Of a stretch of DNA of 64,000 bases, positions 29,187 to 38,620 are shown piece by piece (position 1 is the stretch's first letter; each line of letters begins with the position of its first letter). This stretch comes from Moesziomyces globuligerus (lineage: Eukaryota; Basidiomycota; Ustilaginomycetes; Ustilaginales; Ustilaginaceae), in contig JARVLF010000001.1 in NCBI GenBank assembly GCA_030849465.1, positions 248,001 to 312,000 on the forward strand, given 5' to 3'. The notes below the pieces were generated by a model. It made no database searches and was not told where the DNA came from. It was given only the letters and a program-made list of their open reading frames with translations. Position numbers and translations under genes: made by a program.

Positions 29187-30113
29187 GGTGAGAACTGTTC
29201 TGTGGCGTCGATGACGGCTCTTCGACCTTTAGGTTGTCGGTCTCCTTATATAGCAGGATCGAACCGAGAATGGCAGGCGAAGGCGAACGTTCGGTGATGA
29301 AAGAAGTTCGATCGAGGCCCGGAAAGAAAGAAGAGGCAGCCACTAACTTGGAGGAAGGGAGGAGTTCAGGTCGTAGGCCTCGGACTCTTTTGAACAGTGG
29401 CGTGCACAATCGTTTCAGGCCGACTGAAAAGAGCCGGTGGGTCGGCTGCGTCTGCGTTCGCAAAGAGAAGGGCTTGGCTTGGCTGTTTGCGAATCACTGC
29501 GCAGCGCAGCACAATGAGTCGTCAGAGCTGTTGGGACGGTGATGGTGGTGCCACGCTGCGATTGTTGGAGCACTCAGTGGGAGAGCCAGCTTCGCACCGG
29601 TCTTTGTGAGTAAGTAGTCTTTGGCAGCGGGGCCCACCAGGCACCGGCAGAAGGGGTAGAGGCTCAAAGGCGCCGAACAATCAAGCAGCTGTGGGCTCGG
29701 AGCGTTTCTCGTGCAGATCTCAAACGGGCTTGGCGTCCGCTGCATGTAAGTTACAGAGTGGGAAAGTTTCGGCTCAGGAGCCTGCCGCAAGCCTCATCCA
29801 ACCGTCTCGGGGCCTTTTTCCCTTTCGGCTCAGTGGGCGACTTCGGACGGATTTTCGTCAAGGGCAGGCGCAGAGCTCGTCAAGCGAGACGCACGTCGAC
29901 CAGCGCTTCTCGACTCAGACAAAATGCTCCGGAACACGAGCACGACCCAACTGGCTGCACGACCAGGACGGTCAACTCAACACGACAGTATAAGGAACTG
30001 GACCTGTCATCGTGTTGCATGTCATCGTCGTTGCTGAATCGAATAGCTCGATCGTCTGGTCGCCATTCGACAGTCTGCCACCCGCGGTGGAGCGGTGGGT
30101 ATGGGACGAATGA
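29187..30113. other. Intergenic: copper transporter upstream region
   Basis: About 930 bp. Holds the transporter promoter, including the TATA box, and the 3' flank of the coiled-coil gene. Short frames here look random. No exact TTTGCTC copper element was found. Confidence 0.55.
29245..29253 (-). promoter_or_regulatory. TATA box of the copper transporter gene
   Basis: CTATATAAG on the minus strand, about 60 nt upstream of the ATG at 29186. It is a near-perfect TATA consensus and the clearest core promoter in the window. TATA-containing promoters in fungi are often strongly regulated, which suits a copper-responsive gene. Confidence 0.65.
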
Positions 30114-31382
30114 TCACATGCCGAAGCCCATCTCCAGAGATCCCGCAACTTGCTGATACGGCTGCATGCAAGCAGGCGCGGATTGAGCGAAGTCGGCGGG
30201 CTGGGCGTCTTGCAGCTGGAACGGGTTGCGAGAGATTGAGGCCCCGCTCTTGGGCCTTTGTTCAGGAGGAGACATGTCGTGAGACGGGTGCGACCTCGGA
30301 CGTTGGATGTCACAACGAACGGGCTCTCCTTCGTCCGCATCGACTTCCACGAGCTGCGATTTGCGTTTTCTGGCGGTGGTCGAGTTCGCGGCCGCTCTCT
30401 TATTTGCCGGACCGCTAGTTTTGGCGCTCTTGCAAGCTGCGGCAGCACCGGCGTTCTTTGAAGCTGGCGGTTTGCGGCCCTTCTGAGGCTGCTCGAGGAC
30501 TGACTGCAATCCCTCCCTGATCTCCTTCTGAAGAAGCGAAAGCGTCTCCTGCATCTGATGGTGATGAATGGCCATCGACTCTTCGAGTGACTTGATGCGG
30601 CCGAAGATGAGCCTCCTGTCGTCGGCAGCACTCACCGTCTTCTCTGCGATCCCTACCTGGAGCGGCATGATCTGCGAGAGATACAGACTCGTCTGCTCCT
30701 GCTCGAAGTGTGCAGCCTTGATGTGGGACGTCATCGTGCGAAGATCTTCCTGCACCTGTGTCATCCTGTTTTCCGAGACTAGCCAGAAACAGTGAACGAC
30801 TTCTTCCAGCTCCTTGAGTCTGTTCGCTTCGTTGGGCCGCAAGGGAGCGCCCTGAAGCGGGGCAGTGGAACCTGCACTGGCGGCGAAGCCTATCATCTCG
30901 GCGCCGTTGCGAGGGGCCCCGATCCCGACCGCACCTAGCACATCAGCCGATGAATTGGGCAAGTGCAACGATGGCTGCTGCTTGGACTGCAGGACCCGTC
31001 TGCTCTCGTTCTCGCGACGGAAGGCTGAGTCGGCGATATGCTCTCCGGCAAGAATGTCCCTCGATATCGTGGAGCTAGACTCCTGCGAAGATGCCTCGCC
31101 GACTTGCTGAGTATGGAAATGGTTGGCCACAGGAAGGGTCATGCCAGAGATGCGGGACGGCTGTGTGAAAGATGCATCGACAACACTCATAGCGGTCGCA
31201 GGTAGATTCGACTCCATGCCCCCATCCTTGAAAGAACCTTGCCAGGGCTCGTAGGCTGTGCTGCGAGCGAGCGTCTGTTGCCCTTCGGAATGAGAGTTGC
31301 CGTCCATCGCTCGCTGCAGGTGGTGTGGCCGAGAGAGGCGATAAACGTGCGCATTGGCGTCTGTCAAGCCCGCTCGAATCAT
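30114..31382 (-). CDS. Uncharacterised coiled-coil, probably nuclear protein
   Basis: Not recognised. The frame gives 422 residues without introns. A central block at about 187-295 looks helical and coiled (KELEEVVHCFWLVSENRMTQ, then GRIKSLEESMAIHHHQMQET and LSLLQKEIREGLQ). Around it the sequence is Ser/Gln/Pro-rich. The C-terminal third has basic clusters (ANKRAAANSTTARKRKSQ) that suggest nuclear import, and it ends in a Gln/Met/Gly-rich tail. A TATAAG element sits only about 23 nt upstream of the first ATG, so the second in-frame ATG at 31307 (MDGNSHSEG, 397 residues) may be the real start. Coding status is supported by the length of the frame and by the structured centre, not by homology. 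Confidence 0.6.
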   Translation of the reverse strand: MIRAGLTDANAHVYRLSRPHHLQRAMDGNSHSEGQQTLARSTAYEPWQGSFKDGGMESNLPATAMSVVDASFTQPSRISGMTLPVANHFHTQQVGEASSQESSSTISRDILAGEHIADSAFRRENESRRVLQSKQQPSLHLPNSSADVLGAVGIGAPRNGAEMIGFAASAGSTAPLQGAPLRPNEANRLKELEEVVHCFWLVSENRMTQVQEDLRTMTSHIKAAHFEQEQTSLYLSQIMPLQVGIAEKTVSAADDRRLIFGRIKSLEESMAIHHHQMQETLSLLQKEIREGLQSVLEQPQKGRKPPASKNAGAAAACKSAKTSGPANKRAAANSTTARKRKSQLVEVDADEGEPVRCDIQRPRSHPSHDMSPPEQRPKSGASISRNPFQLQDAQPADFAQSAPACMQPYQQVAGSLEMGFGM

Positions 31383-33315
31383 GACCGTCGACTCAGGTAT
31401 TCTACTTATAGAATCTAGAGGGCCCCGTGGTACGGTCCGTGAGACAGGCGAGAAAGTTGCTCTCCTTCGAGGGCAAGTGTCAGCACGTATGATATGGACG
31501 CGGACTCGGACTCATCCTAGATCGAAGGGTCAACCTAACTTGCTTCCGGCTTGTGCCCAAGGTCTCGGGTCTATGACCAGGGGTCTTCCTGAGTCTGAGC
31601 GTGTCGACGTCGGCTGAGCCATCGAGTGCGGACTGATTTCCCGTCCGATGCTGCGAGATGGTGATTGGATCGAGACACGTCCTCCGCTCGGGAAAGGCTC
31701 GTCTCGACTCGACCGAAGGTGGTCCGCCATGCTTGGAGCATCAAGGTGTGCTGCAGCTTTCTGAGCTAAAAGAAGGGATCCAATCAGGAATGTGGCAGGC
31801 GGGGAAGAGCATCCTGCAGCCAGGACAATTGATAGATGCATGGCGACATTGGCTCCCGGACGTAACCAGACGCAGGGCGGCAGCCTAGGGCGTGCGCGAC
31901 TGTCCTGCATCCTCGAGCTTTCTTCTTGAGCTCCTTGCACCGGTCCGGTTTTGAGCGGATACCACGGACGAACACAGGACAGCTCGACTGATGATGATAG
32001 CTTCTCAACGGAAGCAAGCAGGTCATTTCAGACAGAGTCGTGGCACATGAAGAGGCAGGCAGGAAAGCATGTTCTAAAGTCTGGAAGAAACGCAAGCTCG
32101 CCGTGTTGCCTCCTCCGTTCATACGCTGTATGGTTGCTTGTAACGCTAAGCGGACGCATTCCGCAGCAAATACGCCGAGCTTACCAAAACTGACATCGGA
32201 TGTCACCACGGATCGCGGAGGCTCTAGCTCGAGCGGGCCGCGCTCATGTAGTGAAAATCGTTCCCATCATCCGTTGCCTCGACATCAATGACCGGGATGA
32301 AGAAGGAGGCTGGACAGAACGTAAGCCCGAAACTCTGTTTTGAGGTCTGCACTGATCCTCCAGGTGCATGGTACGGGGAAGTCGGAATTGCCGATCGGTA
32401 TGCAAGATCTGGTATCATCGACAGCGCAACTCATCAGGCTCATAGCGCTCCTTCGCGATCCGAGCCTGACCACGACATGCAACGGAGATGATGGATCACG
32501 CGTTCCGCCAAGCAGGCTATTTGCAGGGCGTGTGTCTCTCGCATTTCGGTGGCAGAATCGAGCCTACTTCTTGGCCTCATCCGACCGGAACGGGCGCGAT
32601 GGGGATCACTCACATGCACAGCAGGACGAAGCTCTGGATGATGCTCGGTGCATGGCTTCGCGTATGGAGAGTCAGAGCTTGAACTGGCTCAAGGCTAAGG
32701 TTTGGCTTCCACCTCTCCAACGTGGCAACCTTTTTGGCCGAGACGACGCTGCAGGGGCCACGCTCGAGCCAGCCATCACGCCACGCAAGCGGGCCTGTGA
32801 TTTCAGAAAAATCGCAGCCGTCAGATGGAGCCCTTTTCCGCAACCCGCGATTCTGCGACGGGGGTCGTGGTCGTGATTCCTTTTTGGACTGGTGGGGAGC
32901 ATAACCTTTCAGCCTACACCTCTCGGTACTTCCGACATCGGCTCTGCACTTGCTCTCACCAAGCCAGCTTGAGCGCTGTCAGGCAGCTGAAAGACGATCC
33001 GACCATAGTCTCGGACATACCGGCAACCGGAAGCACGTTCCCACGGTTGACTCTGTCCTGCCTTCACCTGACTCGGAAGAGTCTCAAGACCGTTACCGGC
33101 GGCCGTCGGCGAGTCGCAGTCGCCAAGAGCAGGCTAGGTTGCATCTCGGCGTGCTCTCGAGCCGGGTCATCCGCTCCAACTCCACCAACAATTCCTCTTC
33201 AAGCCGCTTTTGCGATCTCCACTTGGCCCGGATCCTCGTCGCCCTGGCATCACAGCATTGGCCGTCGCAGAGCGGTGATGCAATTGCTCGGCACGCCAAA
33301 GTCATCCGCACCAAC
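31383..33315. other. Long divergent intergenic region
   Basis: 1.9 kb between the coiled-coil orphan (minus) and ZW10 (plus). The ZW10 frame stays open through 32950-33315 but has no ATG there, so this part is treated as leader. Other frames (for example 31784-32209 minus and 32340-32876 plus) resemble no family. No repeats of note. Confidence 0.55.
31405..31410 (-). promoter_or_regulatory. TATA-like element upstream of the coiled-coil gene
   Basis: TATAAG on the minus strand, 23 nt from the first ATG (31382) and about 98 nt from the second (31307). If it is the true TATA box, transcription would probably begin past the first ATG and favour the second. Confidence 0.35.
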
Positions 33316-36300
33316 ATGAGCTCTGCTTCGACCCATCGGGATGCTTCGCTCTCTGCGGCAACGTTCCTCGCCTCGATCTCCGCCGAATCGAGCACCGCCT
33401 TCGAGCCAGGCACATCCGCCTCCGCACCCACTTCGGCACCGGCTCTGCCGATCTCCGCCAAAGTCTCACTGATCGATGCTCAGATCGATGCACTTGAAAG
33501 TCGTATCGAGAAGGAAGTGACGACCCATGCCGCAGAGCTTCGTGCTCGAGCCGCCTCGACTCGTGCGGTCGACCGCGACCTCAACCGACTGTGGCTCTCG
33601 ATCAACCAGACGAGCTCTCAGCTCGTGACTGTGGGCCCGCAGCTGGCTCCGAAAGCAATCGAGTATCAACATGCGCTCGCACACAGCTCGAGACAAGCTC
33701 TGCTGCTCTCGGTCCTGTCAGATCTCCTCGCTGCCACGCGCCTGCTCGAACGCCTCGAAAAGCTGCAGCGCCAGCCGGACCTACCCGCACTGCGAAGCGA
33801 GCTTCCGATGATCGCTCAGGTGATGCGGCCATTCCAGTCTAAGCCTGCTCTTCAAAGTATGCCGTCCATCATCGAGCTCAAGAAGCGCTTTGATCGCCTT
33901 CAGACGCTGAGCACACAGACGAACGAGACCTCGGCGCGCTCTTCTGAGGATCCCCAACAGTCGCCTGGTCGAGATTCGGCTCAATACGCTTCAGCGCACA
34001 GCGGTGCAGCGCAAAGTGTTGCTGACGTCAAGGAAGCGGCGGATCCGGAACAGGCGCTGACACCAGCTCTCAAAGTGCTCGACGCTGCTCGCGCACTGAT
34101 CATTGCGCCTGGGCCTGATGCTGGCTGGAAGGAGGTGCGGATCGAGCGGGACGCACCAGCACTTCCTCCGAGCGGTGGTGCTGCGATCCAGCCCCCTGCA
34201 CGATCCACCACCACTCAGTCTACTGGGGAGTCGAAACGAACACCACCTGAGACCCCCATCAGCCTTCTTGCTCGAGAGGATCTGACGCCCGAATCGACCT
34301 CTCTTACACGCAATTCCTCCTCGTCCTCGTCAGCAGCAGCAGCGAGTGCGCGCAGCAGGCACAAACCGAAGCTTGGCGCACGTCTCATCCGACCGCAAGA
34401 CCAACTCGGCAACGGGCCTTTCAACGCCGAAGACGCAGAAGAGGATGGGTGGGGACTGGACGACGACGACGATGAGCAGCCAGCGACGGCCATCCCCCTT
34501 GACGACAGCATGAATGCTGCTCAGTCGCCTCAGTCGGCCCTTTCCTTCAGCCATCACGTTCATCAAGGTGTAGCAGCTTTGGCCCGCGACGATCACCACA
34601 GCTCGCCAAGCAGCTCGGTCATGATGCAGCCCAGTATGAGCTCAAGCTCATCCCAGCGAAGTGCATTCGCGATTCAAGGGCCCGAGACGCATACAGATGC
34701 GTCGATCGCTGAGGTAGATGCCTGGGGGCTCGGCGAGGACGACGTCGGCAATGACCACCAGCAGCCCGATGAAGCTGAAGCCTGGGATCTGGATGACGAC
34801 GACGAGGTTGTCGAGGCGCCTTCCAGTAACCCCGAAGCCAAGAGTCCGGCCACGGCGTCGCCATCGAAAGCGGCTGCGCCTGCCCGAAGGGTAGCAGTTG
34901 AGGCCACAAGGCATCTCGAAGCGCCAATTCTGGCAAAAGCGCCTGTGGCCTCCGCCGCGATCGTCGACGCACCATCGCTGAAATCCGAAGCACAGACTGT
35001 GACGATGGCGGAGCCTTTCAAGGTTCCTGCAGCTTCCGATGCGCCAGCCGCACAGGATGCATGGAGTCTCGAGGACGACCACGATGCAGAGGACGATCCA
35101 TGGGAGACAGAAGAGCAGCCGGAGCCTTCTATGGATGATTCGGCAGAACCGCTGCCGGAAGCAGCCATTCCAGATGCTCTGTCAGTAGACACCAGCTCCA
35201 CCTTCCTACCCACACCGGTCGCTGCACCCAAACAGGTACATGATTCTGTACCGCAGGCGTTTGTCGAGCCGGTCAGCCCAGCAGTGCGAGAGCCCGAGGC
35301 AGACGCGTGGGGATTCGAGGAAGGCTCTAGCGCTTCTGAGGCCGACCAGGCCGAGCTCAAGCCCGCTCTCTCCATGAGACCGAAGACCTTGGCGTCCGAC
35401 AAGACCGATAAGGAATCGGCCCGAGACGAACTGACGAGCGAGAGCGGAGCAGAGGTCGCTGGTCTTCTGGGTCAAGATGATGACACCGGGGCTCTTGTCG
35501 AATCGAGACTTGGTGCCGCTTCGCCGGAGGTTGAGCAAGTCGAGAGGTCATCCTCGCCGTCGGGATGGGGCGATGACTTTTCGTCGGATGCCGATTCAAC
35601 TGGTCTGGCGGATGAGCAACCCTTGCATGCAACAATGCTAGGGAAGAATGTCTCTTCGAACGACCGCATCGCGGAAGAGTCGCGCTCGAGCCGTCAAGTC
35701 TCTGACGCGCAGTCTACGCCCGGTTCGCAGAACGCTAAGGAATCCTTCGAGGCGACTTCTGATCAGCCCGTTGCTCAGAAGGAAGCCTGTACCATCAGCC
35801 AGAGATCTCGCGACTTGGTGGCTTTGGCCGAGTCCACGATGGACTCGGTGATCGGCCTGCTGCGCGAAAGCGATGCAACGAGCGGCGATGCTGACGACGC
35901 CGAAGCTCTAAGCGGTACCATCTACAAGATCTTTGAGCTTCACAGGGCGCTGATGCCCGTTGCGCACGGCGAGGTGCTGCGGGACGTGCCTGCTCTGGCG
36001 ATGCAGTTCTTCAACGACTCGGAGTACCTGGCGCGGGAGCTGACTCGACTGGTGGCGGAGAAGGGGCAGGAGATCTCGGCGGCCTGGCTCACGCGGGACG
36101 CGGAGGCTGGCACGCGATGGAGTAGCAAGGAGCTCGTCAAGCTGGAGCAGGAAGCAGCGCTGACGCGCGCTTTGGGACAGCGTTGGTTCGAGGCGCAGAT
36201 GACGACGCAGAGCAAGATTCTGCTGGACACGCTGATGGAGGCGGACGGATTTGCGCGGACGTTCGACGAGCAGCGGTTCGGGCGATGCGAGCGATGCATC

Positions 36301-36762
36301 AAGCAGGTGGTGCAGACGCTGCAGCAGCTCGCCAAGGCTTGGCGACCCGTGCTGGTGGCGTCGCGCTTCCACGCAGCGATGGGACGGCTGGTGGATCTGG
36401 TCTTTCAAAAGGTGCTGCATGACGTGCTGGACCTGGAGGACATTGGGGAGAGCGAATCGGAAAAGATCGCTTCGCTCGTCAAGACGCTGGGTAGCTTGGA
36501 GAGCGTGTTTGGGGCCGAGGGCGGACAGCCGAGCACGGCACCGCTGTGGGTGCCGAGCTGGTTCAAGACTTCGTATCTGATCGAGATCCTCATGGGCTCG
36601 CTGGTCGACATTGACTTTCTGGCGTTCGAGGCGGGAGCGCTGGTGGACTACAGCAGGAGGGAGCTCACGGGTCTGGTCAAGGCGCTGTTTGCAGACACGC
36701 CCAAGCGCAGCAGACTGCTGCAGAAGATCGAGTCGGCATCGGTCGATGTGCTTGCGCACTGA
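33316..36762 (+). CDS. ZW10: ZW10/Dsl1-type vesicle tethering subunit with acidic tryptophan repeats
   Basis: A 1148-residue protein of the Dsl1/NRZ tethering complex, which captures COPI vesicles at the endoplasmic reticulum. The frame is open upstream but 33316 is its first ATG, in good context (CACCAACATG). The N-terminal part (about 40-220) is helical (SLIDAQIDALESRIEKEV, ELRARAASTRAVDRDLNRLW), as in ZW10. The C-terminal part (about 830-1148) matches ZW10 best: EVLRDVPALAMQFFNDSEYL, WFKTSYLIEILMGSLVDIDF and the end TGLVKALFADTPKRSRLLQK. Between them lies an acidic disordered region with seven Trp in similar contexts, at 379, 470, 490, 583, 596, 665 and 751 (for example EDGWGLDDDD and EAWDLDDDDE). 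Yeast Dsl1 uses tryptophans in an acidic loop to bind COPI (established); the same role here is inferred. Human ZW10 is 779 residues. Confidence 0.85.
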   Translation: MSSASTHRDASLSAATFLASISAESSTAFEPGTSASAPTSAPALPISAKVSLIDAQIDALESRIEKEVTTHAAELRARAASTRAVDRDLNRLWLSINQTSSQLVTVGPQLAPKAIEYQHALAHSSRQALLLSVLSDLLAATRLLERLEKLQRQPDLPALRSELPMIAQVMRPFQSKPALQSMPSIIELKKRFDRLQTLSTQTNETSARSSEDPQQSPGRDSAQYASAHSGAAQSVADVKEAADPEQALTPALKVLDAARALIIAPGPDAGWKEVRIERDAPALPPSGGAAIQPPARSTTTQSTGESKRTPPETPISLLAREDLTPESTSLTRNSSSSSSAAAASARSRHKPKLGARLIRPQDQLGNGPFNAEDAEEDGWGLDDDDDEQPATAIPLDDSMNAAQSPQSALSFSHHVHQGVAALARDDHHSSPSSSVMMQPSMSSSSSQRSAFAIQGPETHTDASIAEVDAWGLGEDDVGNDHQQPDEAEAWDLDDDDEVVEAPSSNPEAKSPATASPSKAAAPARRVAVEATRHLEAPILAKAPVASAAIVDAPSLKSEAQTVTMAEPFKVPAASDAPAAQDAWSLEDDHDAEDDPWETEEQPEPSMDDSAEPLPEAAIPDALSVDTSSTFLPTPVAAPKQVHDSVPQAFVEPVSPAVREPEADAWGFEEGSSASEADQAELKPALSMRPKTLASDKTDKESARDELTSESGAEVAGLLGQDDDTGALVESRLGAASPEVEQVERSSSPSGWGDDFSSDADSTGLADEQPLHATMLGKNVSSNDRIAEESRSSRQVSDAQSTPGSQNAKESFEATSDQPVAQKEACTISQRSRDLVALAESTMDSVIGLLRESDATSGDADDAEALSGTIYKIFELHRALMPVAHGEVLRDVPALAMQFFNDSEYLARELTRLVAEKGQEISAAWLTRDAEAGTRWSSKELVKLEQEAALTRALGQRWFEAQMTTQSKILLDTLMEADGFARTFDEQRFGRCERCIKQVVQTLQQLAKAWRPVLVASRFHAAMGRLVDLVFQKVLHDVLDLEDIGESESEKIASLVKTLGSLESVFGAEGGQPSTAPLWVPSWFKTSYLIEILMGSLVDIDFLAFEAGALVDYSRRELTGLVKALFADTPKRSRLLQKIESASVDVLAH

Positions 36763-38620
36763 GAGGCGCGAGGCGTTGGCAGGTCGAACGCCGTTAGCTC
36801 TTCAGCCGCATTGTGGTGAAAGACGACTGATGCGGTGTTTTGATCGAGAACGTCGCAATCATGCTGATCAGTACATACTGTAAATGTGAAGGCGCGAAGC
36901 GAAAGGAAGTGTGCAGGTGGTGTGCATTGTGGCGGCGATTCGCTTGACTTGGATGGGATGCTGGTTCCTGCGTCGAGCTGACTGCCGAACGCTCACCTGA
37001 TGCGGGCGAGGGGCGGTGGCGCATGCGGTGCGCGCGTTCGCAACCTGCATGGAAGCGGGGTAAGGTTGAGCGACGGGACTTTGGGGCTTGGTCGAGCCCA
37101 GTAGTGCGCGCAACCAAGCTGAGGCTCGAGATCGGCTCGAGGCGATGCAAGTGAGGCTCGTAAGACCGATATCACCAAGACCCACCTGGTCACCTTCAGC
37201 ACGAGTGAGACCGTCGATCTATCACACTGCGGAATGCGATGTGCGCTTCAAGGGTACAGGGAGCGCATTGGGCGTTGGTGTGATGCAGCCATGGGCTGCC
37301 AAGCGGATGCAAGATGCGGACCCTGACGACCAGCCGATCCGCCATCTGTGGGTCTTGGCGCGTCTCGGAGGTCTCAGTGCGTCTTGGCGGGAAGGGGCGG
37401 CAGGGGCGGAGGAGAGCTGGGGAGCTTAGGAGCAAGGGCTCAGAAGCCGATGCGTCTCGAGCTGCAGTCTTGGCAGCGCGGATGTTTTGGCTCGGCGCGC
37501 GTTGGCGTTGAGCACGCAACCAAGTCTGTCAGGTGGTCTGCCATAATTTATTTACAGTCCACCCCGACTTGCCGGACTGCCGTCCTGGATGCCGTGACGT
37601 CTGCACCCGTCTGCAGCTGTCCGTCATCAGGGCTGCTCAGGCGCTCGTGTTCTGGATTCTTGAGGAAAATGTACAGTATTTACTTTTAATTTCTTTTTCG
37701 GTTCGGATGTCCCGCAGCAGCGCATGTGTCGGGGCGAACCCGCAGGCGCCCTTTGGACCTCCGCTACAGGACGTGCTTCCATGGAGAGGGCGCCAAGAGG
37801 TGCGCGCAGGGATCGCACGTCGGCTCCATCGTCGTCTGTTTTTGACCACAGACCCCTATCGCTTTCCCACGGGGGAATGGTGCGCGCAGTACTGTACGAG
37901 CTTGACAGGCCCCACGTCTATTGCGATTGTACGACGAGTTTCAACCACATGAGCTGCTCCATCGTGCCGACAGCAAGTGCCTGCGCCGGATGCTTTTGAC
38001 ATGCAGGGTCGGAAGTCCCTACGTTCGCTTTTGAGTGGCACAGGACCGCGTGGCTGTGAAATGCAGCCAAGAGAGCTCGTCGAGGCTTGGGGGTTTTCTT
38101 GGACATCGCCTCGAGCGAGCGAACGAGCGAAAATAGAGAGCCGAAAAACGAGTCGCAGCCCTCGACAAGCCTTCGACAAGCCTTCGACAAGCCTTCGGCC
38201 TCGCTTACGATACGCCTCGATGGCCTTCCGACGACGAACCAAATCCTTGCGCGCCAAGCCGATCCTGCATCCGTCTGGCTGCAGCAGTGCGTGCCGTCCG
38301 CCCCGCCTTCAAAACCGACTGCCCGGCCTCGTCGGGGCTGCGTGACATTTGAGCTGAGAGTGTACCGCTTCGCAACAAGGCTCCGGGCGGAAATCAGCTG
38401 TTGCCCCTGGCCGGAGCCTGTCTGCTCCCCGTTCAGATCCTTGACCCTTCTCCCCTCCCCTTGCTTGCTTCATCTCTACTCCACCATCTACTCTCCTCGC
38501 TCTTAGCCTCCAACAGAGGTCCTCGCGACTTGCTCGAGTCGGCCCAACGTTCTACATCCCTCGTCGCCGGGCGCAGAGTCGACACTCTTTGCTACTTGTC
38601 GATTGACGCATCCCTACAGC
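36763..38620. other. Intergenic: GH5 glucanase upstream region
   Basis: 1.86 kb between two plus-strand genes, no supported gene. It contains three tandem copies of an 11-bp unit at 38162-38194 and a pyrimidine-rich stretch at about 38446-38505, just before the GH5 start, a common feature of fungal promoters near the transcription start. Confidence 0.55.
38162..38194. repeat. 11-bp tandem repeat, three copies
   Basis: Three perfect copies of TCGACAAGCCT about 430 bp upstream of the GH5 start codon. Noncoding; could be a duplicated protein-binding site or simple slippage. Confidence 0.8.

Noticed and set aside
32950..33315. An upstream extension of the ZW10 frame
   Set aside because: The frame is open but begins without ATG and has no ATG before 33316. 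The peptide does not look like ZW10.
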